Below, piece after piece: positions 28,668 to 39,304 of a stretch of DNA of 64,000 nucleotides. Below the pieces are notes generated by a model. It saw only the letters and a program-made list of their open reading frames with translations, made no database searches and was not told the origin of the DNA. Position numbers and translations under genes: made by a program. The stretch is from Pseudoalteromonas citrea (GTDB taxonomy: Bacteria > Pseudomonadota > Gammaproteobacteria > Enterobacterales > Alteromonadaceae). Positions within the stretch are counted from its first letter, which is position 1; each line of letters opens with the position of its first letter. The DNA lies in NCBI RefSeq assembly GCF_000238375.3, contig NZ_AHBZ03000022.1:310001-374000 (forward strand), written 5' to 3'.

Positions 28668-30833
28668 ATGGACGTTTCTGAATTAATCGATGGGTTAAAC
28701 GATAAACAGCGCGAGGCTGTAGCCGCTCCACTGCAAAATATGTTGGTTTTGGCTGGCGCTGGCTCAGGTAAAACACGGGTGCTGGTACATCGTATTGCTT
28801 GGTTAATGCAAGTCGAACATGCATCACCCTATAGTATTTTTGCGGTCACATTTACCAATAAAGCAGCCAAAGAAATGCGCTCTCGCGTCGAGGAAACCAT
28901 CAAATCATCAGTTGGTGGTATGTGGATCGGTACCTTCCATGGTTTGTCACATCGGATTTTGCGCGCACACTATCGTGATGCCAATTTACCTGAATCTTTT
29001 CAAATACTAGATACAGACGACCAAGTTCGTATGATCCGTCGCTTACTTAAAGCAATGAATATTGACGAGAAAAAGTGGCCAGCGAAACAAATAGCTTGGT
29101 ATATCAGCGCCAAAAAAGATGAAGGGGCACGTCCTAAAGATATTCAAGCCTATGATATCAACGAGCAACTACTACTCAAAGTTTATACTGCCTATCAAGA
29201 AGCCTGTGATCGCGCCGGGTTAGTCGATTTTGCTGAAATACTTCTGCGCTGCTATGAATTACTGCAGCACAACCCCACTTTATTGCAACATTACCAGCAG
29301 CGCTTTCGTTACATGCTTGTGGACGAATTTCAAGATACCAATAGTATTCAATATCAATGGTTAAAGCTATTAGCTGGCACTGAGAATACCATGATGATTG
29401 TCGGTGATGACGATCAGAGTATTTACGGCTGGCGAGGCGCTAAAATTGAAAATATAAAACGCTTTGTCATTGATTTTGATGCAGAAACTATACGTCTTGA
29501 GCAGAACTATCGCTCGACCGCCACGATACTCAAAGCCTCAAATGCCCTGATAGAAAATAACTCGGATCGTATGGGTAAGAGCTTATGGACAGAAGGCACA
29601 GAAGGAGAGCCGATTTCCATTTATGCCGCATTTAATGAACTCGATGAATCGCGCTTTACTGCCAGCAAAATACGCAGCTGGCTAAACGCAGGAAACCTGT
29701 TAGAGCACTGTGCCATTTTATATCGAAACAACGCACAATCTCGGGTACTTGAGGAAGCATTATTACAAGAAGGCTTAAAATACCGTATTTATGGCGGTAT
29801 GCGCTTCTTCGAGCGACAAGAAATAAAAGATGCACTGGCTTATTTAAGGCTCATCAGTAACCGACAAGATGATGCCGCTTTTGAGCGTGTTATTAATACG
29901 CCCGCACGGGGTATTGGCGATAAAACGCTAAGCCATATCCGTGATTGTGCACGCAATGAGTCTATGCCGTTGTGGTATGCCGCCAAAGCTGTAATAGAAG
30001 AAAAACACTTAGCAGGTAGAGCTGCAACAGCCATTAGCCGATTCATTGAGCTTGTGGAACAATTAGACGACAACATTACTGAGCTGGAGCTTGCCGAGCA
30101 AGCAAAGCTGACAATTGATCAATCAGGCCTTATGGCCATGTATCAAGCTGAAAAAGGCGAAAAGGGCCGTGCGCGCGTCGAAAACTTAGAAGAATTGATC
30201 AGTGCCTGTGGTCAATATGACCTACCGATTGACGAAGATTTTAGTTCTCCATTACAAGGCTTTTTAGCCTACACCTCCCTTGAGTCTGGTGAAGGTCAAG
30301 CCGACGAGCATGAAGATGCCGTGCAAATGATGACCTTGCACTCCGCCAAAGGGCTTGAGTTTCCACTTGTGTTCATGGTTGGCGTCGAAGAAGGCATGTT
30401 TCCTTCTCAGCAAAGTCATGAAGAATCAGGACGGTTAGAAGAAGAGCGTCGACTGTGTTATGTCGGTATGACCCGAGCAATGGAAAAGCTGTACATCAGC
30501 CATGCTGAAAGTCGTAGGCTCTACGGACAAGAAAAACATCATAGTCCATCACGCTTTCTACGTGAATTACCTGATGACTGCGTAGAAGAAATTCGAATTA
30601 AAACGCAGGTATCACGCCCAGCCGCAACAGGCAGATTTAGCCCTTCGGTTACTCATGCGGTATTTGAAGACAGTGGTTATACTCTTGGCCAGCGGGTGTT
30701 ACATGCAAAATTTGGTGCGGGAACCGTTTTAAATTACGAAGGCAGTGGTGCGCAATCTCGTATTCAAGTAAATTTTGATGATGTTGGTAGTAAGTGGTTA
30801 GTCACGGCATATGCACGCCTTCAAGCCATGTGA
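28668..30833 (+). CDS. uvrD: DNA helicase II
   Basis: The product has 721 residues (E. coli 720), colinear from MDVSELIDGLNDKQREAVAA to AYARLQAM. Superfamily-1 motifs: GAGSGKT (30-36), VDEFQDTN, GDDDQSIYGWRGA, QNYRST, LMTLHSAKGLEF-like MMTLHSAKGLEF, and VGMTRAM. It acts in nucleotide excision and mismatch repair. ATG 28668 is preferred to the adjacent 28665. No LexA box with correct spacing is seen upstream. Confidence 0.97.
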   Translation: MDVSELIDGLNDKQREAVAAPLQNMLVLAGAGSGKTRVLVHRIAWLMQVEHASPYSIFAVTFTNKAAKEMRSRVEETIKSSVGGMWIGTFHGLSHRILRAHYRDANLPESFQILDTDDQVRMIRRLLKAMNIDEKKWPAKQIAWYISAKKDEGARPKDIQAYDINEQLLLKVYTAYQEACDRAGLVDFAEILLRCYELLQHNPTLLQHYQQRFRYMLVDEFQDTNSIQYQWLKLLAGTENTMMIVGDDDQSIYGWRGAKIENIKRFVIDFDAETIRLEQNYRSTATILKASNALIENNSDRMGKSLWTEGTEGEPISIYAAFNELDESRFTASKIRSWLNAGNLLEHCAILYRNNAQSRVLEEALLQEGLKYRIYGGMRFFERQEIKDALAYLRLISNRQDDAAFERVINTPARGIGDKTLSHIRDCARNESMPLWYAAKAVIEEKHLAGRAATAISRFIELVEQLDDNITELELAEQAKLTIDQSGLMAMYQAEKGEKGRARVENLEELISACGQYDLPIDEDFSSPLQGFLAYTSLESGEGQADEHEDAVQMMTLHSAKGLEFPLVFMVGVEEGMFPSQQSHEESGRLEEERRLCYVGMTRAMEKLYISHAESRRLYGQEKHHSPSRFLRELPDDCVEEIRIKTQVSRPAATGRFSPSVTHAVFEDSGYTLGQRVLHAKFGAGTVLNYEGSGAQSRIQVNFDDVGSKWLVTAYARLQAM

Positions 30834-32898
30834 TTTAACGCCCCTTATAACGCAACTGGCAAAAAACCATCATCGCCAGTTGCTTATTCTATGTGGCGAC
30901 CATAACTGGGCGATTTCCCAATACACCCAGCTTATTAGCTCTACTTCTGAGCAGGCTTTAGCTTTATCGCAGCATAGCAACCTAAAAAGCGCTCAGTGGC
31001 CTGAACATATACATGAAATATTGGGCCAGGAATTCTCAGTAGCGCTTTATGATGGTTACTGTGGGATCACGCCAAATAAACTTGCTGCGCTCAGCGGAAC
31101 CATAAAAGCAGGCGGGCTATTAATACTCATCCTTCCTGAATTATCACAACTCGATAGCTGGATAGACCCCGCGATAAAAAAATATCTTTCCTGTGGCCAT
31201 AACGCTAATCGCAGTCTGTTTTTAAAGCGCTGGCAGAGACTTATTCCGAGTTTACCCATCAGTGTACTTTCTCAAAAGTATGGTGCGAACCTTAATATAC
31301 CAGCAGCCCAAGACAACCACGCAAACACTGCCTGCCAAACACAAGAGCATGTTATATCAACACTGCGTACACAATTACAAAAAGGCTCTACTTCACCAAG
31401 CTTACTCAGTGCAGATAGAGGTAGGGGAAAGTCTGCAACACTGGGCTTGTTGGCTGCCAGCATGCCTGAACAACAGTTCGTTATTTGCACAATACAGTAC
31501 CGAGCAATAAAAAATGCCTTTAAGCATTTAGCCCTAGAGCTAGGGGTAGAATACAATGGACATGAAAAGCAATTAGCGAATCTGCACTATGTGCCACCCG
31601 ATCAAGTATTAACTATGCCACTAGATGACACAGTCGTGTTAATCGATGAAGCCGCCACCTTACCAGTACCGACTTTGGTCGCTATCGAGCAACGCGCTTC
31701 ACAGTGTATTTTCTCCAGTACTTTGGTTGGTTATGAAGGAAATGGCCGAGGGTATACACTCAAGTTTGCTGATTATCTATCAAAGAAATATACAACCTAT
31801 ACGCAACTTACGCTCACACAGCCACTCAGATACAATCACAGTGATCCGTTAGAATTTGCGGTAAATCGTTTATTTGCCTTAGACAGTCACTACCAGACTG
31901 ATGCTATCGCTACATTGAATAGCATTCACTTTACTGAGTTGACAGCTCCACAACTTGAACTAGACGAATCTTTACTACAGCAAACCTTTGCTCTGCTGGT
32001 GACCGCGCATTATCAAACTACAGTAAACGACTTTAGGCAGTTACTTGATAGCCCCAGCCAACGACTATTTGCCGTAATGCAACAAAGCACTATATTAGGG
32101 ATATGCCTAGTCAATATTGAAGGCCAGTTAGAAGAAACCATACAAAGTGCTATCAGCCAAGGGACTCGTCGGCCACAAGGGCATTTGCTGCCCCAACAGC
32201 TATTTCAGGTTCAGGGGCAAATGGCTTTTTTATCCGCTCGTTGCGCACGAATCGTCAGAATAGCCATTGCACCACAGCGACAAAAACGCCAATTAGGTAC
32301 TCAGTTATTAAATTATACGGAGCAGCAGCTCAACAACACAGTTGACTACTTTGGCAGCAGTTTTGGCTGCGACTCTCAATTACTCCAATTTTGGCAAAAT
32401 AATGGCTATCAGTTGGTTAAATTAGGCTTCAAAAAAGACAAGTCAAGCGGGCAATATGCTGCAATGGTCATCAAGAGCCAATCCGCTTTGCAGTGCCAGC
32501 AACAGTCTTTGCAAAGTGACTTTGAAAAAGCATTTTACTATCAGCTAATGAATCATTATCGTGATTTGCCGTGCTCCTTGATACTCAAAATAATTCTAAA
32601 GTTCAAAGCAAAACCGCTCTCTGACGCATTACTTACGCAGTTTCGCTTTATCGTGACTAAAAATACCAATCTCGAACAATATTCACCGATGATCTGGCAA
32701 GTGATCACAACACACCCCACACTGCTATCAGACTTACCGCGTATTTCCCAACAGTTAGCTATTAGTCTATTATTACAAAATAATACTAAGGAATGGGTCC
32801 AGCAAACACTGTCGCTGCACTCAAAAAAGCAGTTTAATATTGCATTGCAAGCTTTGGTGAAAGAACTTTATGCACGGATCTCTATTAAAAGCGAGTAA
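30811..32898 (+). CDS. tmcA: tRNA(Met) cytidine acetyltransferase
   Basis: The product has 695 residues. A Walker A (ADRGRGKSATLG, from 201), a Walker B region VVLIDEAATLPVP, and a GNAT acetyltransferase part with VRIAIAPQRQKRQLGTQLL show TmcA. It acetylates cytidine 34 of the elongator tRNA(Met) anticodon using ATP and acetyl-CoA, securing correct AUG reading. The start lies 23 bp inside uvrD, so the two genes are coupled. The last 29 bases overlap the next gene. Confidence 0.94.
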   Translation: MHAFKPCDLTPLITQLAKNHHRQLLILCGDHNWAISQYTQLISSTSEQALALSQHSNLKSAQWPEHIHEILGQEFSVALYDGYCGITPNKLAALSGTIKAGGLLILILPELSQLDSWIDPAIKKYLSCGHNANRSLFLKRWQRLIPSLPISVLSQKYGANLNIPAAQDNHANTACQTQEHVISTLRTQLQKGSTSPSLLSADRGRGKSATLGLLAASMPEQQFVICTIQYRAIKNAFKHLALELGVEYNGHEKQLANLHYVPPDQVLTMPLDDTVVLIDEAATLPVPTLVAIEQRASQCIFSSTLVGYEGNGRGYTLKFADYLSKKYTTYTQLTLTQPLRYNHSDPLEFAVNRLFALDSHYQTDAIATLNSIHFTELTAPQLELDESLLQQTFALLVTAHYQTTVNDFRQLLDSPSQRLFAVMQQSTILGICLVNIEGQLEETIQSAISQGTRRPQGHLLPQQLFQVQGQMAFLSARCARIVRIAIAPQRQKRQLGTQLLNYTEQQLNNTVDYFGSSFGCDSQLLQFWQNNGYQLVKLGFKKDKSSGQYAAMVIKSQSALQCQQQSLQSDFEKAFYYQLMNHYRDLPCSLILKIILKFKAKPLSDALLTQFRFIVTKNTNLEQYSPMIWQVITTHPTLLSDLPRISQQLAISLLLQNNTKEWVQQTLSLHSKKQFNIALQALVKELYARISIKSE

Positions 32899-33976
32899 AG
32901 TAGCTCTCTGTTATCTGATACTACACACCTATTGTTTCGCACAAGCTCCCGCAGATATTAAGTTAGGGATGTCTACTGCTTTGAGCGGTCCTGCGCAGGC
33001 CATCGGCAGTCAACTCAAAGCCGGTGCAAATATTTATTTTGAACAGCTTAACCAAAATGGTGGAATAAAAGGTGCCAAAGTAGACCTTTTGGTATTAGAT
33101 GATGGGTATGAGCCTAGCCGAACCGTGAATAACACTCGCTACTTTATTTATGAAAAAAAAGTCGATGCTTTATTTAGCTTTATGGGCACCCCAACAATCT
33201 CAGCAATACGACCCTTGTTAGAACACAGTCAAACTTCTTTACTTATGCCATTCTCCGGTGCCGATTTTTTACGTAACAACCGTGCAATTAAAGTATTTAA
33301 TTTAAGAGCGAGTTATTTTGATGAAGCTGCAGAACAAATTAATTACCTAGTCAACGAACGAAAGCACACCAATATCGCTTTATTTATTCAGGCTGATGAG
33401 TTTGGGATCACATTAGAAAAAAGCCTGACACAGCTATTAGCAAATAAAGGCCTTAGCCCTTCGGTGATCACCCGTTTTCGTCGCAATTCGAGTAACGTAG
33501 ATAAAGCCTTACGAAAAATAAAAGCATCACGGGCTACAGCGGTTGCACTCATTGGTACATACAAACCTTTAGCAAAATTGATTAATCGAGCACAATTAAA
33601 AGGAGTTAAAGCCGATTATACCAGTGTGTCATTCGCCTCCAGTAATGAACTGCTTGCCCGTATAAAGTCATCGCAACTATTGATGATCACTGAAGTTGTT
33701 CCTGATCCCTTTAATTGCTCATCGCGATTATGCAAAGAGTTTAGAGTGCATACCGCAGCCCACCCAAACATTACAATTGATCACGTCCTGTTTGAAGGGT
33801 ATTTAAATGCTCTTGTATTTAGTAAAGCAGCTCAGCAATGCCCTGTGAATTTTGATGATCAATGTATACTTGATAAACTGTCTTTGATGCTAGAGCATGA
33901 CACTGATTTAAAAGAACTATTTAACTTGAATACCGATAAAAAGAAATTACCGGTTTTCCGCTCATATTCGTCATAA
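32870..33976 (+). CDS. Orphan periplasmic ligand-binding protein (amino-acid type)
   Basis: The product has 368 residues. A signal peptide (VALCYLILHTYCFAQA) leads to a type I periplasmic binding fold of the branched-chain amino-acid family: IKLGMSTALSGPAQAIGSQL, FEQLNQNGGIKGAKVDLLVL and LLMPFSGADFLRN. In transport systems such proteins serve LIV-type ABC importers, but no permease or ATPase genes are near. It overlaps tmcA by 29 bp and is followed 43 bp later by a CheW-CZB gene, so a sensory rather than transport role is possible. Ligand unknown. Confidence 0.82.
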   Translation: MHGSLLKASKVALCYLILHTYCFAQAPADIKLGMSTALSGPAQAIGSQLKAGANIYFEQLNQNGGIKGAKVDLLVLDDGYEPSRTVNNTRYFIYEKKVDALFSFMGTPTISAIRPLLEHSQTSLLMPFSGADFLRNNRAIKVFNLRASYFDEAAEQINYLVNERKHTNIALFIQADEFGITLEKSLTQLLANKGLSPSVITRFRRNSSNVDKALRKIKASRATAVALIGTYKPLAKLINRAQLKGVKADYTSVSFASSNELLARIKSSQLLMITEVVPDPFNCSSRLCKEFRVHTAAHPNITIDHVLFEGYLNALVFSKAAQQCPVNFDDQCILDKLSLMLEHDTDLKELFNLNTDKKKLPVFRSYSS

Positions 33977-34019
33977 TGTTCTATTCTTAAAAGATAATTA
34001 TAATTTTTAAGAGGCGAAC

Positions 34020-34868
34020 ATGGATTTAATAAACTTTCGAGTTGGACAAAAGACCATATCCCTAAAGATATTGGATATTTTGCTCACTGAACGTTATGAA
34101 GGGAACCTAACCTCGCTACCTAACGGCAACCCTAGTTTTTTAGGTGTCAAAGACTACATGGGCGCTCCGACGCCTATTTTCGATTTGGGTCTTATTCTTA
34201 ATAATCAATCTTCCCATGATATAAATCGTGCACTCATTGATTTATTGATGGAGCATGAGCAAGAGCAAAAATCTTGGTTTCAAGCACTAGAGCAAAGCGT
34301 AAACAATGGCTCTGTGTTTAGCGGAACGAGAGATGCCAAACATTGTGAGTTTGGTAAGTGGCTTTATCACTTTAAAACAGACAATGAAGACTTAAAAGCC
34401 ATACTCGCGCGCTTTGATAAACCGCATACCCAATTGCATTCCTTACCAGATAAAATCTTTGCACTGTATCATGATGATAATGTAGAAGAAGCAAAGCGGT
34501 TGTTAGCAAAAGAAAAATCAACAACTTATATGAAGCTTATTCGCTTATTTGAATCTGCTAGGGAGCAAATTTCATTAGATCATAAACCAATCATCGTATT
34601 TACAACACAAGATGGGCAACAGCCACATATCGGGTTGTTGGTGGACCAAGTTGAAGATAACATTCACTGTGAAGAGAGTGAAATCAAGTCGTTAAGTGAA
34701 TTGACAAACGTGGGCTTTGAAATAGATTCACAGACTAAAAAAATGATGCGAGGACTCATTAAACGGGGTGACACACACAGCGTTGTGATTGATCCCAGTG
34801 CGATATTTAGACCAGACCACCTACAAGACTATGAACCAGAAGAAACTGAAAGCTACGGCTTATTTTAA
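34020..34868 (+). CDS. CheW-like coupling protein with inserted CZB zinc-binding domain
   Basis: The product has 282 residues. The first 65 residues (FRVGQKTISLKILDILLTER, DYMGAPTPIFDLGLIL) and the last 95 (IIVFTTQDGQ, HIGLLVDQVEDN) are the two halves of a CheW fold. Between them, about 75-170, lies a chemoreceptor zinc-binding domain with ligands His79 (MEHEQ), Cys109 (HCEFGKWL), His136 and His140 (KPHTQLH). CZB domains bind zinc and respond to metal or oxidants such as hypochlorous acid, usually at the end of receptors or diguanylate cyclases. Here the insertion would place the sensor inside the coupling protein. AGAGG precedes the ATG. Confidence 0.85.
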   Translation: MDLINFRVGQKTISLKILDILLTERYEGNLTSLPNGNPSFLGVKDYMGAPTPIFDLGLILNNQSSHDINRALIDLLMEHEQEQKSWFQALEQSVNNGSVFSGTRDAKHCEFGKWLYHFKTDNEDLKAILARFDKPHTQLHSLPDKIFALYHDDNVEEAKRLLAKEKSTTYMKLIRLFESAREQISLDHKPIIVFTTQDGQQPHIGLLVDQVEDNIHCEESEIKSLSELTNVGFEIDSQTKKMMRGLIKRGDTHSVVIDPSAIFRPDHLQDYEPEETESYGLF

Positions 34869-34890
34869 TCTGTGGGTTTGTATCACATAA

Positions 34891-34919
34891 AAAAACGCCG
34901 CTCAAAGAGCGGCGTTTTT
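34891..34919. terminator. Bidirectional terminator
   Basis: AAAAACGCCGCTC and GAGCGGCGTTTTT pair perfectly over 13 bp with a 3-nt loop. It serves both the CheW-CZB gene and the convergent bipA. Confidence 0.93.
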
Positions 34920-34936
34920 AACGTATACGGTCTGTA

Positions 34937-36760
34937 TTAGTCTTTAATTTGACGACCAGCGCGCTTACGCTCACTTTCTGTCAATAACTTTTTACGAATA
35001 CGGATATTCTCAGGCGTTACTTCTACTAGCTCATCATCATCGATGAACTCAAGCGCTTGCTCAAGAGACATTCTGATTGGTGGTACAAGTGTTTGTGCTT
35101 CATCAGTACCAGATGCACGAACGTTTGTTAGCTGCTTACCTTTAAGTGCGTTAACAGTCAGGTCGTTATCACGGCTATGAATACCGATAACCATACCTTC
35201 ATAAACTTCTACACCGTGTCCAATAAACAACTTACCACGTTCTTGTAGGTTGAATAATGCGTTAGTTAGGGCTTTACCTGTTGCATTCGCAATCAATACA
35301 CCATTCTTACGCTTACCAATAGTACCGCCTTTGTATGGGCCGTAGTGGTCAAACGTGTGGTACATTAAGCCAGAACCTGATGTCAGTGTCATGAAATCAG
35401 TTTGGAAACCGATTAGACCACGTGAAGGCATCATGAAGTCCATACGAACGCGGCCTTTACCATCTGGTGCCATATCCGTCATTTCAGCTTTACGAAGACC
35501 AAGTTGTTCCATGATAGAACCTTGGTGCTCATCTTGAACATCGATAGTTACTGTTTCAAACGGTTCTTCTAACTGACCATCTACTTCACGAAGAATTACT
35601 TCTGGACGAGAAACTGCCAGCTCATAACCTTCACGACGCATGTTTTCGATCAAGATACCTAGGTGTAATTCACCACGGCCAGATACTCGGAAGCTATCTG
35701 GGTTTTCAGTTTCTTCAACACGTAATGCTACGTTGTGAACTAATTCATTTTCAAGACGCTCTAGGATGTTACGTGAAGTAACAAACTTACCTTCTTGTCC
35801 TGCAAATGGTGAAGTGTTTACAGAGAAAGTCATTGTTACAGTTGGTTCATCAACTGACAATGCTGGTAACGCTTCTACAGCATTAACATCACAGATAGTG
35901 TCTGAAATTTTCAGCTCACCAAGACCTGTGATTGCGATAATGTCGCCCGCTTGTGCTTCAGCAGCTTCATGACGGTCAAGACCTAAGTAACTCATTACTT
36001 GGCCAACTTTGCCATTGCGCGTTGTGCCATCAGCACCCACGATTGTTACTTGCTGATTAGGCTTAACAGAACCACGCTTAATACGACCTACACCGATAAC
36101 ACCAATATATGAATTGTAATCTAGCTGAGAGATCTGCATTTGGAAGTCACCTGCTGGATCAGCATCTGGCGCTTCAACTTGCTCTACAATCGCTTCAAAC
36201 ATCGGTTGCATGTTATCTGATTCATTATCAAGGTCTAATGTCGCCCAACCATTGATAGCTGATGCGTAGATAACTTGGAAGTCTAGCTGTTCGTCAGTCG
36301 CACCTAGGTTGTCAAATAAATCAAATACCTGATCCATAACCCAATCAGGTCGTGCTCCAGGCTTATCGATCTTGTTGATAACAACGATTGGCTTAAGACC
36401 TAATGCGAATGCTTTTTGCGTTACGAAACGCGTTTGCGGCATTGGACCTTCTTGCGCGTCTACTAATAGAAGAACTGAATCTACCATTGAAAGTACACGT
36501 TCTACCTCACCACCAAAATCGGCGTGTCCTGGAGTATCTACGATATTGATGTGGTAATCATTCCACTCAATCGCAGTATTTTTTGCAAGGATTGTGATAC
36601 CGCGTTCTTTTTCGATATCATTTGAATCCATTACACGCTCTTCGTTACCGCCGCGTGTTTCTAGTGTGCCTGATTGCTCTAGCAACTTATCAACTAGGGT
36701 TGTTTTACCGTGGTCAACGTGTGCGATAATCGCAATATTTCTTAACTTTTCGATGCTCAT
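34937..36760 (-). CDS. bipA: GTPase BipA/TypA
   Basis: The product has 607 residues, as in E. coli. The ATG at 36760 ([20 protein letters not shown]) is the family start; 19 extra upstream codons are open but unlike the family. G1 is [10 protein letters not shown]3 [12 protein letters not shown]4 NKIDK. It is a ribosome-binding translational GTPase that helps 50S assembly at low temperature and under stress. It sits upstream and divergent of glnA, a common arrangement in gammaproteobacteria. Confidence 0.97.
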   Translation of the reverse strand: MSIEKLRNIAIIAHVDHGKTTLVDKLLEQSGTLETRGGNEERVMDSNDIEKERGITILAKNTAIEWNDYHINIVDTPGHADFGGEVERVLSMVDSVLLLVDAQEGPMPQTRFVTQKAFALGLKPIVVINKIDKPGARPDWVMDQVFDLFDNLGATDEQLDFQVIYASAINGWATLDLDNESDNMQPMFEAIVEQVEAPDADPAGDFQMQISQLDYNSYIGVIGVGRIKRGSVKPNQQVTIVGADGTTRNGKVGQVMSYLGLDRHEAAEAQAGDIIAITGLGELKISDTICDVNAVEALPALSVDEPTVTMTFSVNTSPFAGQEGKFVTSRNILERLENELVHNVALRVEETENPDSFRVSGRGELHLGILIENMRREGYELAVSRPEVILREVDGQLEEPFETVTIDVQDEHQGSIMEQLGLRKAEMTDMAPDGKGRVRMDFMMPSRGLIGFQTDFMTLTSGSGLMYHTFDHYGPYKGGTIGKRKNGVLIANATGKALTNALFNLQERGKLFIGHGVEVYEGMVIGIHSRDNDLTVNALKGKQLTNVRASGTDEAQTLVPPIRMSLEQALEFIDDDELVEVTPENIRIRKKLLTESERKRAGRQIKD

Positions 36761-37004
36761 ATTATTACTCAGAGAAAGTTGAATCTCAGTGATCCTAGTC
36801 GATCTACGCGATTTCACTAAATGTTGGCGCGCCAGAGATGTCCCAATATAGGAATTAAACGGCGCACATTATCCCTTATTCCGGCCATGGATGAAAGTTT
36901 ATCCAACATAAATTTTGTGACTTTATAAAGTCAGTGTGTTTTTTCGTGGATTTTCAGAGTAATAAATTGCACAACAGATAAACCCCACTAAGCTTATTTC
37001 ATTA

Positions 37005-37072
37005 TGCACCACACTAGCGCATTCGATTCTAGTGCGCACCATTACAAAACAATTACGCACCACAGTGGTGCA
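37005..37072 (+). promoter_or_regulatory. NtrC enhancer sites upstream of glnA
   Basis: Two palindromes fit the NtrC consensus TGCACCANNNTGGTGCA: CGCACCACAGTGGTGCA at 37056-37072 (nearly perfect) and TGCACCACACTAGCGCA at 37005-37021 (good). Their centres are 51 bp apart, about five helical turns, which suits cooperative binding. A half site TGCGCACC at 37033 lies between them. Confidence 0.88.
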
Positions 37073-37134
37073 ACATTTAACTTTAAATGTATTGAAATAT
37101 TTATTTTGTTATTCATATCAATAAATTAGATAAT

Positions 37135-37151
37135 TGGCATAGATCACGCTT
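37135..37151 (+). promoter_or_regulatory. Sigma-54 promoter of glnA
   Basis: TGGCATAGATCACGCTT has the GG (-24) and GC (-12) elements with exactly 10 nt between them. It lies about 70 bp downstream of the NtrC sites and about 65 bp before the glnA ATG, so transcription would begin near 37161. The rest of the 36761-37213 gap shows no other gene; a sigma-70 promoter may also be present. Confidence 0.85.
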
Positions 37152-37213
37152 ATACTTTATCAATAGCGCATCAATATGCTGCACAAAAATATAACCCACG
37201 AGTCGGAGGACAC

Positions 37214-38620
37214 ATGTCACAATCGGTTTTAGATTTTATAAAAGAAAATGATGTTAAATTTGTAGACTTACGCTTTACAGATACTAAAGGCAAAGAGCAA
37301 CACGTTTCTATTCCTCATCACCAAGCCGATGAAGACTTCTTCGAAGAAGGCAAAATGTTCGATGGTTCATCAATTGCCGGTTGGAAAGGTATTAATGAAT
37401 CTGACATGGTACTGATGCCTGATGCGGCTTCTGTTAAATTAGACCCATTTGCTGAAGAAACTACAATGATTGTACGTTGTGATGTTGTAGAGCCAGCAAC
37501 ATTACAAGGGTATGAGCGTGATCCTCGCTCTGTAGCAAAACGCGCTGAAGAGTACATGCGCTCAACAGGCATTGCTGACACTGTCTTGTTTGGTCCAGAG
37601 CCTGAGTTTTTTGTGTTTGACGATGTAAAATACAAAACTGATATGTCAGGCTCTATGTATAAAATTGATTCTAAGCAAGCAGCTTGGAATTCAGATAAAG
37701 ACTATGAAGGTGGCAACACTGGTCACCGCCCAGGCGTTAAAGGTGGTTACTTCCCAGTTGCCCCTGTTGATGACTTCCAAGATTGGCGTAGCGCGACATG
37801 TCTAGTACTTGAAGAACTAGGCCAAGTCGTAGAAGCACACCACCATGAAGTAGCCACTGCTGGACAGAACGAAATCGCAACACGCTTTAATACTATGGTA
37901 TTGAAAGCGGATGAAATTCAAGAAATGAAGTATGTTATTCATAACATGGCGCATTTGTACGGTAAAACAGCAACCTTCATGCCTAAGCCTGTTGTTGGCG
38001 ATAATGGTTCAGGTATGCACTGTCACCAATCCCTTGCTAAAGATGGTAAAAACTTATTTGCAGGCGACAAGTACGGTGGTTTATCTGAAGATGCCCTTTA
38101 CTACATTGGTGGTATCATCAAGCATGCAAAAGCAATCAATGCGTTTGCTAATGCATCAACCAACTCATACAAGCGTTTAGTTCCAGGCTTTGAAGCGCCA
38201 GTTATGCTTGCATATTCTGCACGTAACCGCTCAGCATCTATTCGTATCCCTGTTGTACCAACAGAACGCGCACGCCGTATTGAAGTTCGTTTCCCTGACC
38301 CAACAGCTAACCCATACCTTGCTTTCTCAGCAATGCTTATGGCCGGCCTTGACGGGATCAAGAATAAGATCCACCCTGGTGATGCAATGGATAAAGATTT
38401 ATACGACCTACCAGCTGAAGAAGCGGCTGAAATTCCAACTGTAGCGGCATCATTTGACGAAGCATTGTCAAGCCTAGACGCAGATCGCGAGTTCTTAGTA
38501 CAAGGTGGCGTATTCACTCATGACCTTATTGACGCTTATATTGCGCTTAAGTCACAAGAAGTGGAAAAACTGAACATGACAACTCACCCAGTTGAGTTTG
38601 AAATGTACTACAGCGTTTAA
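37214..38620 (+). CDS. glnA: Glutamine synthetase, type I
   Basis: The product has 468 residues, as in E. coli GlnA (469). GGAGG precedes the ATG. Signature stretches: [13 protein letters not shown], the ATP-binding [22 protein letters not shown], and the adenylylation tyrosine in [11 protein letters not shown] (about residue 397), so GlnE control is likely. It makes glutamine from glutamate and ammonia with ATP. Expression is expected to rise under nitrogen limitation through the sigma-54/NtrC elements upstream. Confidence 0.98.
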   Translation: MSQSVLDFIKENDVKFVDLRFTDTKGKEQHVSIPHHQADEDFFEEGKMFDGSSIAGWKGINESDMVLMPDAASVKLDPFAEETTMIVRCDVVEPATLQGYERDPRSVAKRAEEYMRSTGIADTVLFGPEPEFFVFDDVKYKTDMSGSMYKIDSKQAAWNSDKDYEGGNTGHRPGVKGGYFPVAPVDDFQDWRSATCLVLEELGQVVEAHHHEVATAGQNEIATRFNTMVLKADEIQEMKYVIHNMAHLYGKTATFMPKPVVGDNGSGMHCHQSLAKDGKNLFAGDKYGGLSEDALYYIGGIIKHAKAINAFANASTNSYKRLVPGFEAPVMLAYSARNRSASIRIPVVPTERARRIEVRFPDPTANPYLAFSAMLMAGLDGIKNKIHPGDAMDKDLYDLPAEEAAEIPTVAASFDEALSSLDADREFLVQGGVFTHDLIDAYIALKSQEVEKLNMTTHPVEFEMYYSV

Positions 38621-38646
38621 TTGCGCTTTTAAATCATATGTGTTCT

Positions 38647-38671
38647 AAAGCCCGCTAAAGCGGGCTTTTTT
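38647..38671 (+). terminator. glnA terminator
   Basis: AAAGCCCGC-TAAA-GCGGGCTTT followed by TTT, 27 nt after the glnA stop codon. Confidence 0.92.
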
Positions 38672-38735
38672 ATGGAAAATAAAGATACAAAGGTCTAGAG
38701 TAATAGGGAATATTTTTTACTCCGGCAAGAAGTCC

Positions 38736-39239
38736 ATGCGTCTCATTATAATAGGGTGTTTAGTTTTCATTAGCTGTGCAAGCTCGGCTGATTCTAAGGT
38801 ATATCGTTGGAAAGACGATAATGGCAACTGGGTGTTTTCAGATGTGCCACGTAAAGGTGCACAAGAAGTACAATTAAATAAATCAATGACGATGCCTGCC
38901 GTTGATACAAAAATATTTGATACGAAAATTCAGCAACAAGCCACAAGCTATACGGCAAGTATTACCTCGCCGAATAACGAACAAACCCTCAGAGAAAACA
39001 CCGGTACTATTTATGTTACAGGTCAAATCGAGCCAAGCTTTACGAACGGATTAAAAGTACAATTAACTTTAGATGGAAAAGCAACGGGACCCATGCAGAC
39101 CAGTACCACATTTGTAATCAATAATGTACCAAGGGGAGAGCACACTTTAGTCCTCAAACTTTACAACGCACAGGGGAAAACTCTCGCTCAAAGCGACTCT
39201 ACGACTTTTTTTCTACATCGTAAAAGCGTTGGTAACTAA
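38736..39239 (+). CDS. DUF4124 domain envelope protein
   Basis: The product has 167 residues. A signal peptide with a lipobox-like ISCASS (possible lipoprotein) precedes the DUF4124 signature VYRWKDDNGNWVFSDVP (about 22-38). The rest is predicted beta sandwich with ITSPNNEQTLRENTG and VPRGEHTLVLKLYN, an Ig-like pattern. Its function is unknown. It lies in the conserved glnA-ntrBC neighbourhood seen in other gammaproteobacteria, but nothing in it points to nitrogen control. Confidence 0.85.
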   Translation: MRLIIIGCLVFISCASSADSKVYRWKDDNGNWVFSDVPRKGAQEVQLNKSMTMPAVDTKIFDTKIQQQATSYTASITSPNNEQTLRENTGTIYVTGQIEPSFTNGLKVQLTLDGKATGPMQTSTTFVINNVPRGEHTLVLKLYNAQGKTLAQSDSTTFFLHRKSVGN

Positions 39240-39304
39240 AAAGTCACTATGCTTGGTATCATAACTGACTAGGAAAAAGAATAATAACAGTGCTATGCTG
39301 GTTG

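Noticed and set aside
37033-37049. A third NtrC site between the two called ones
   Set aside because: Only the left half (TGCGCACC) fits; the right half is AT-rich and does not match.
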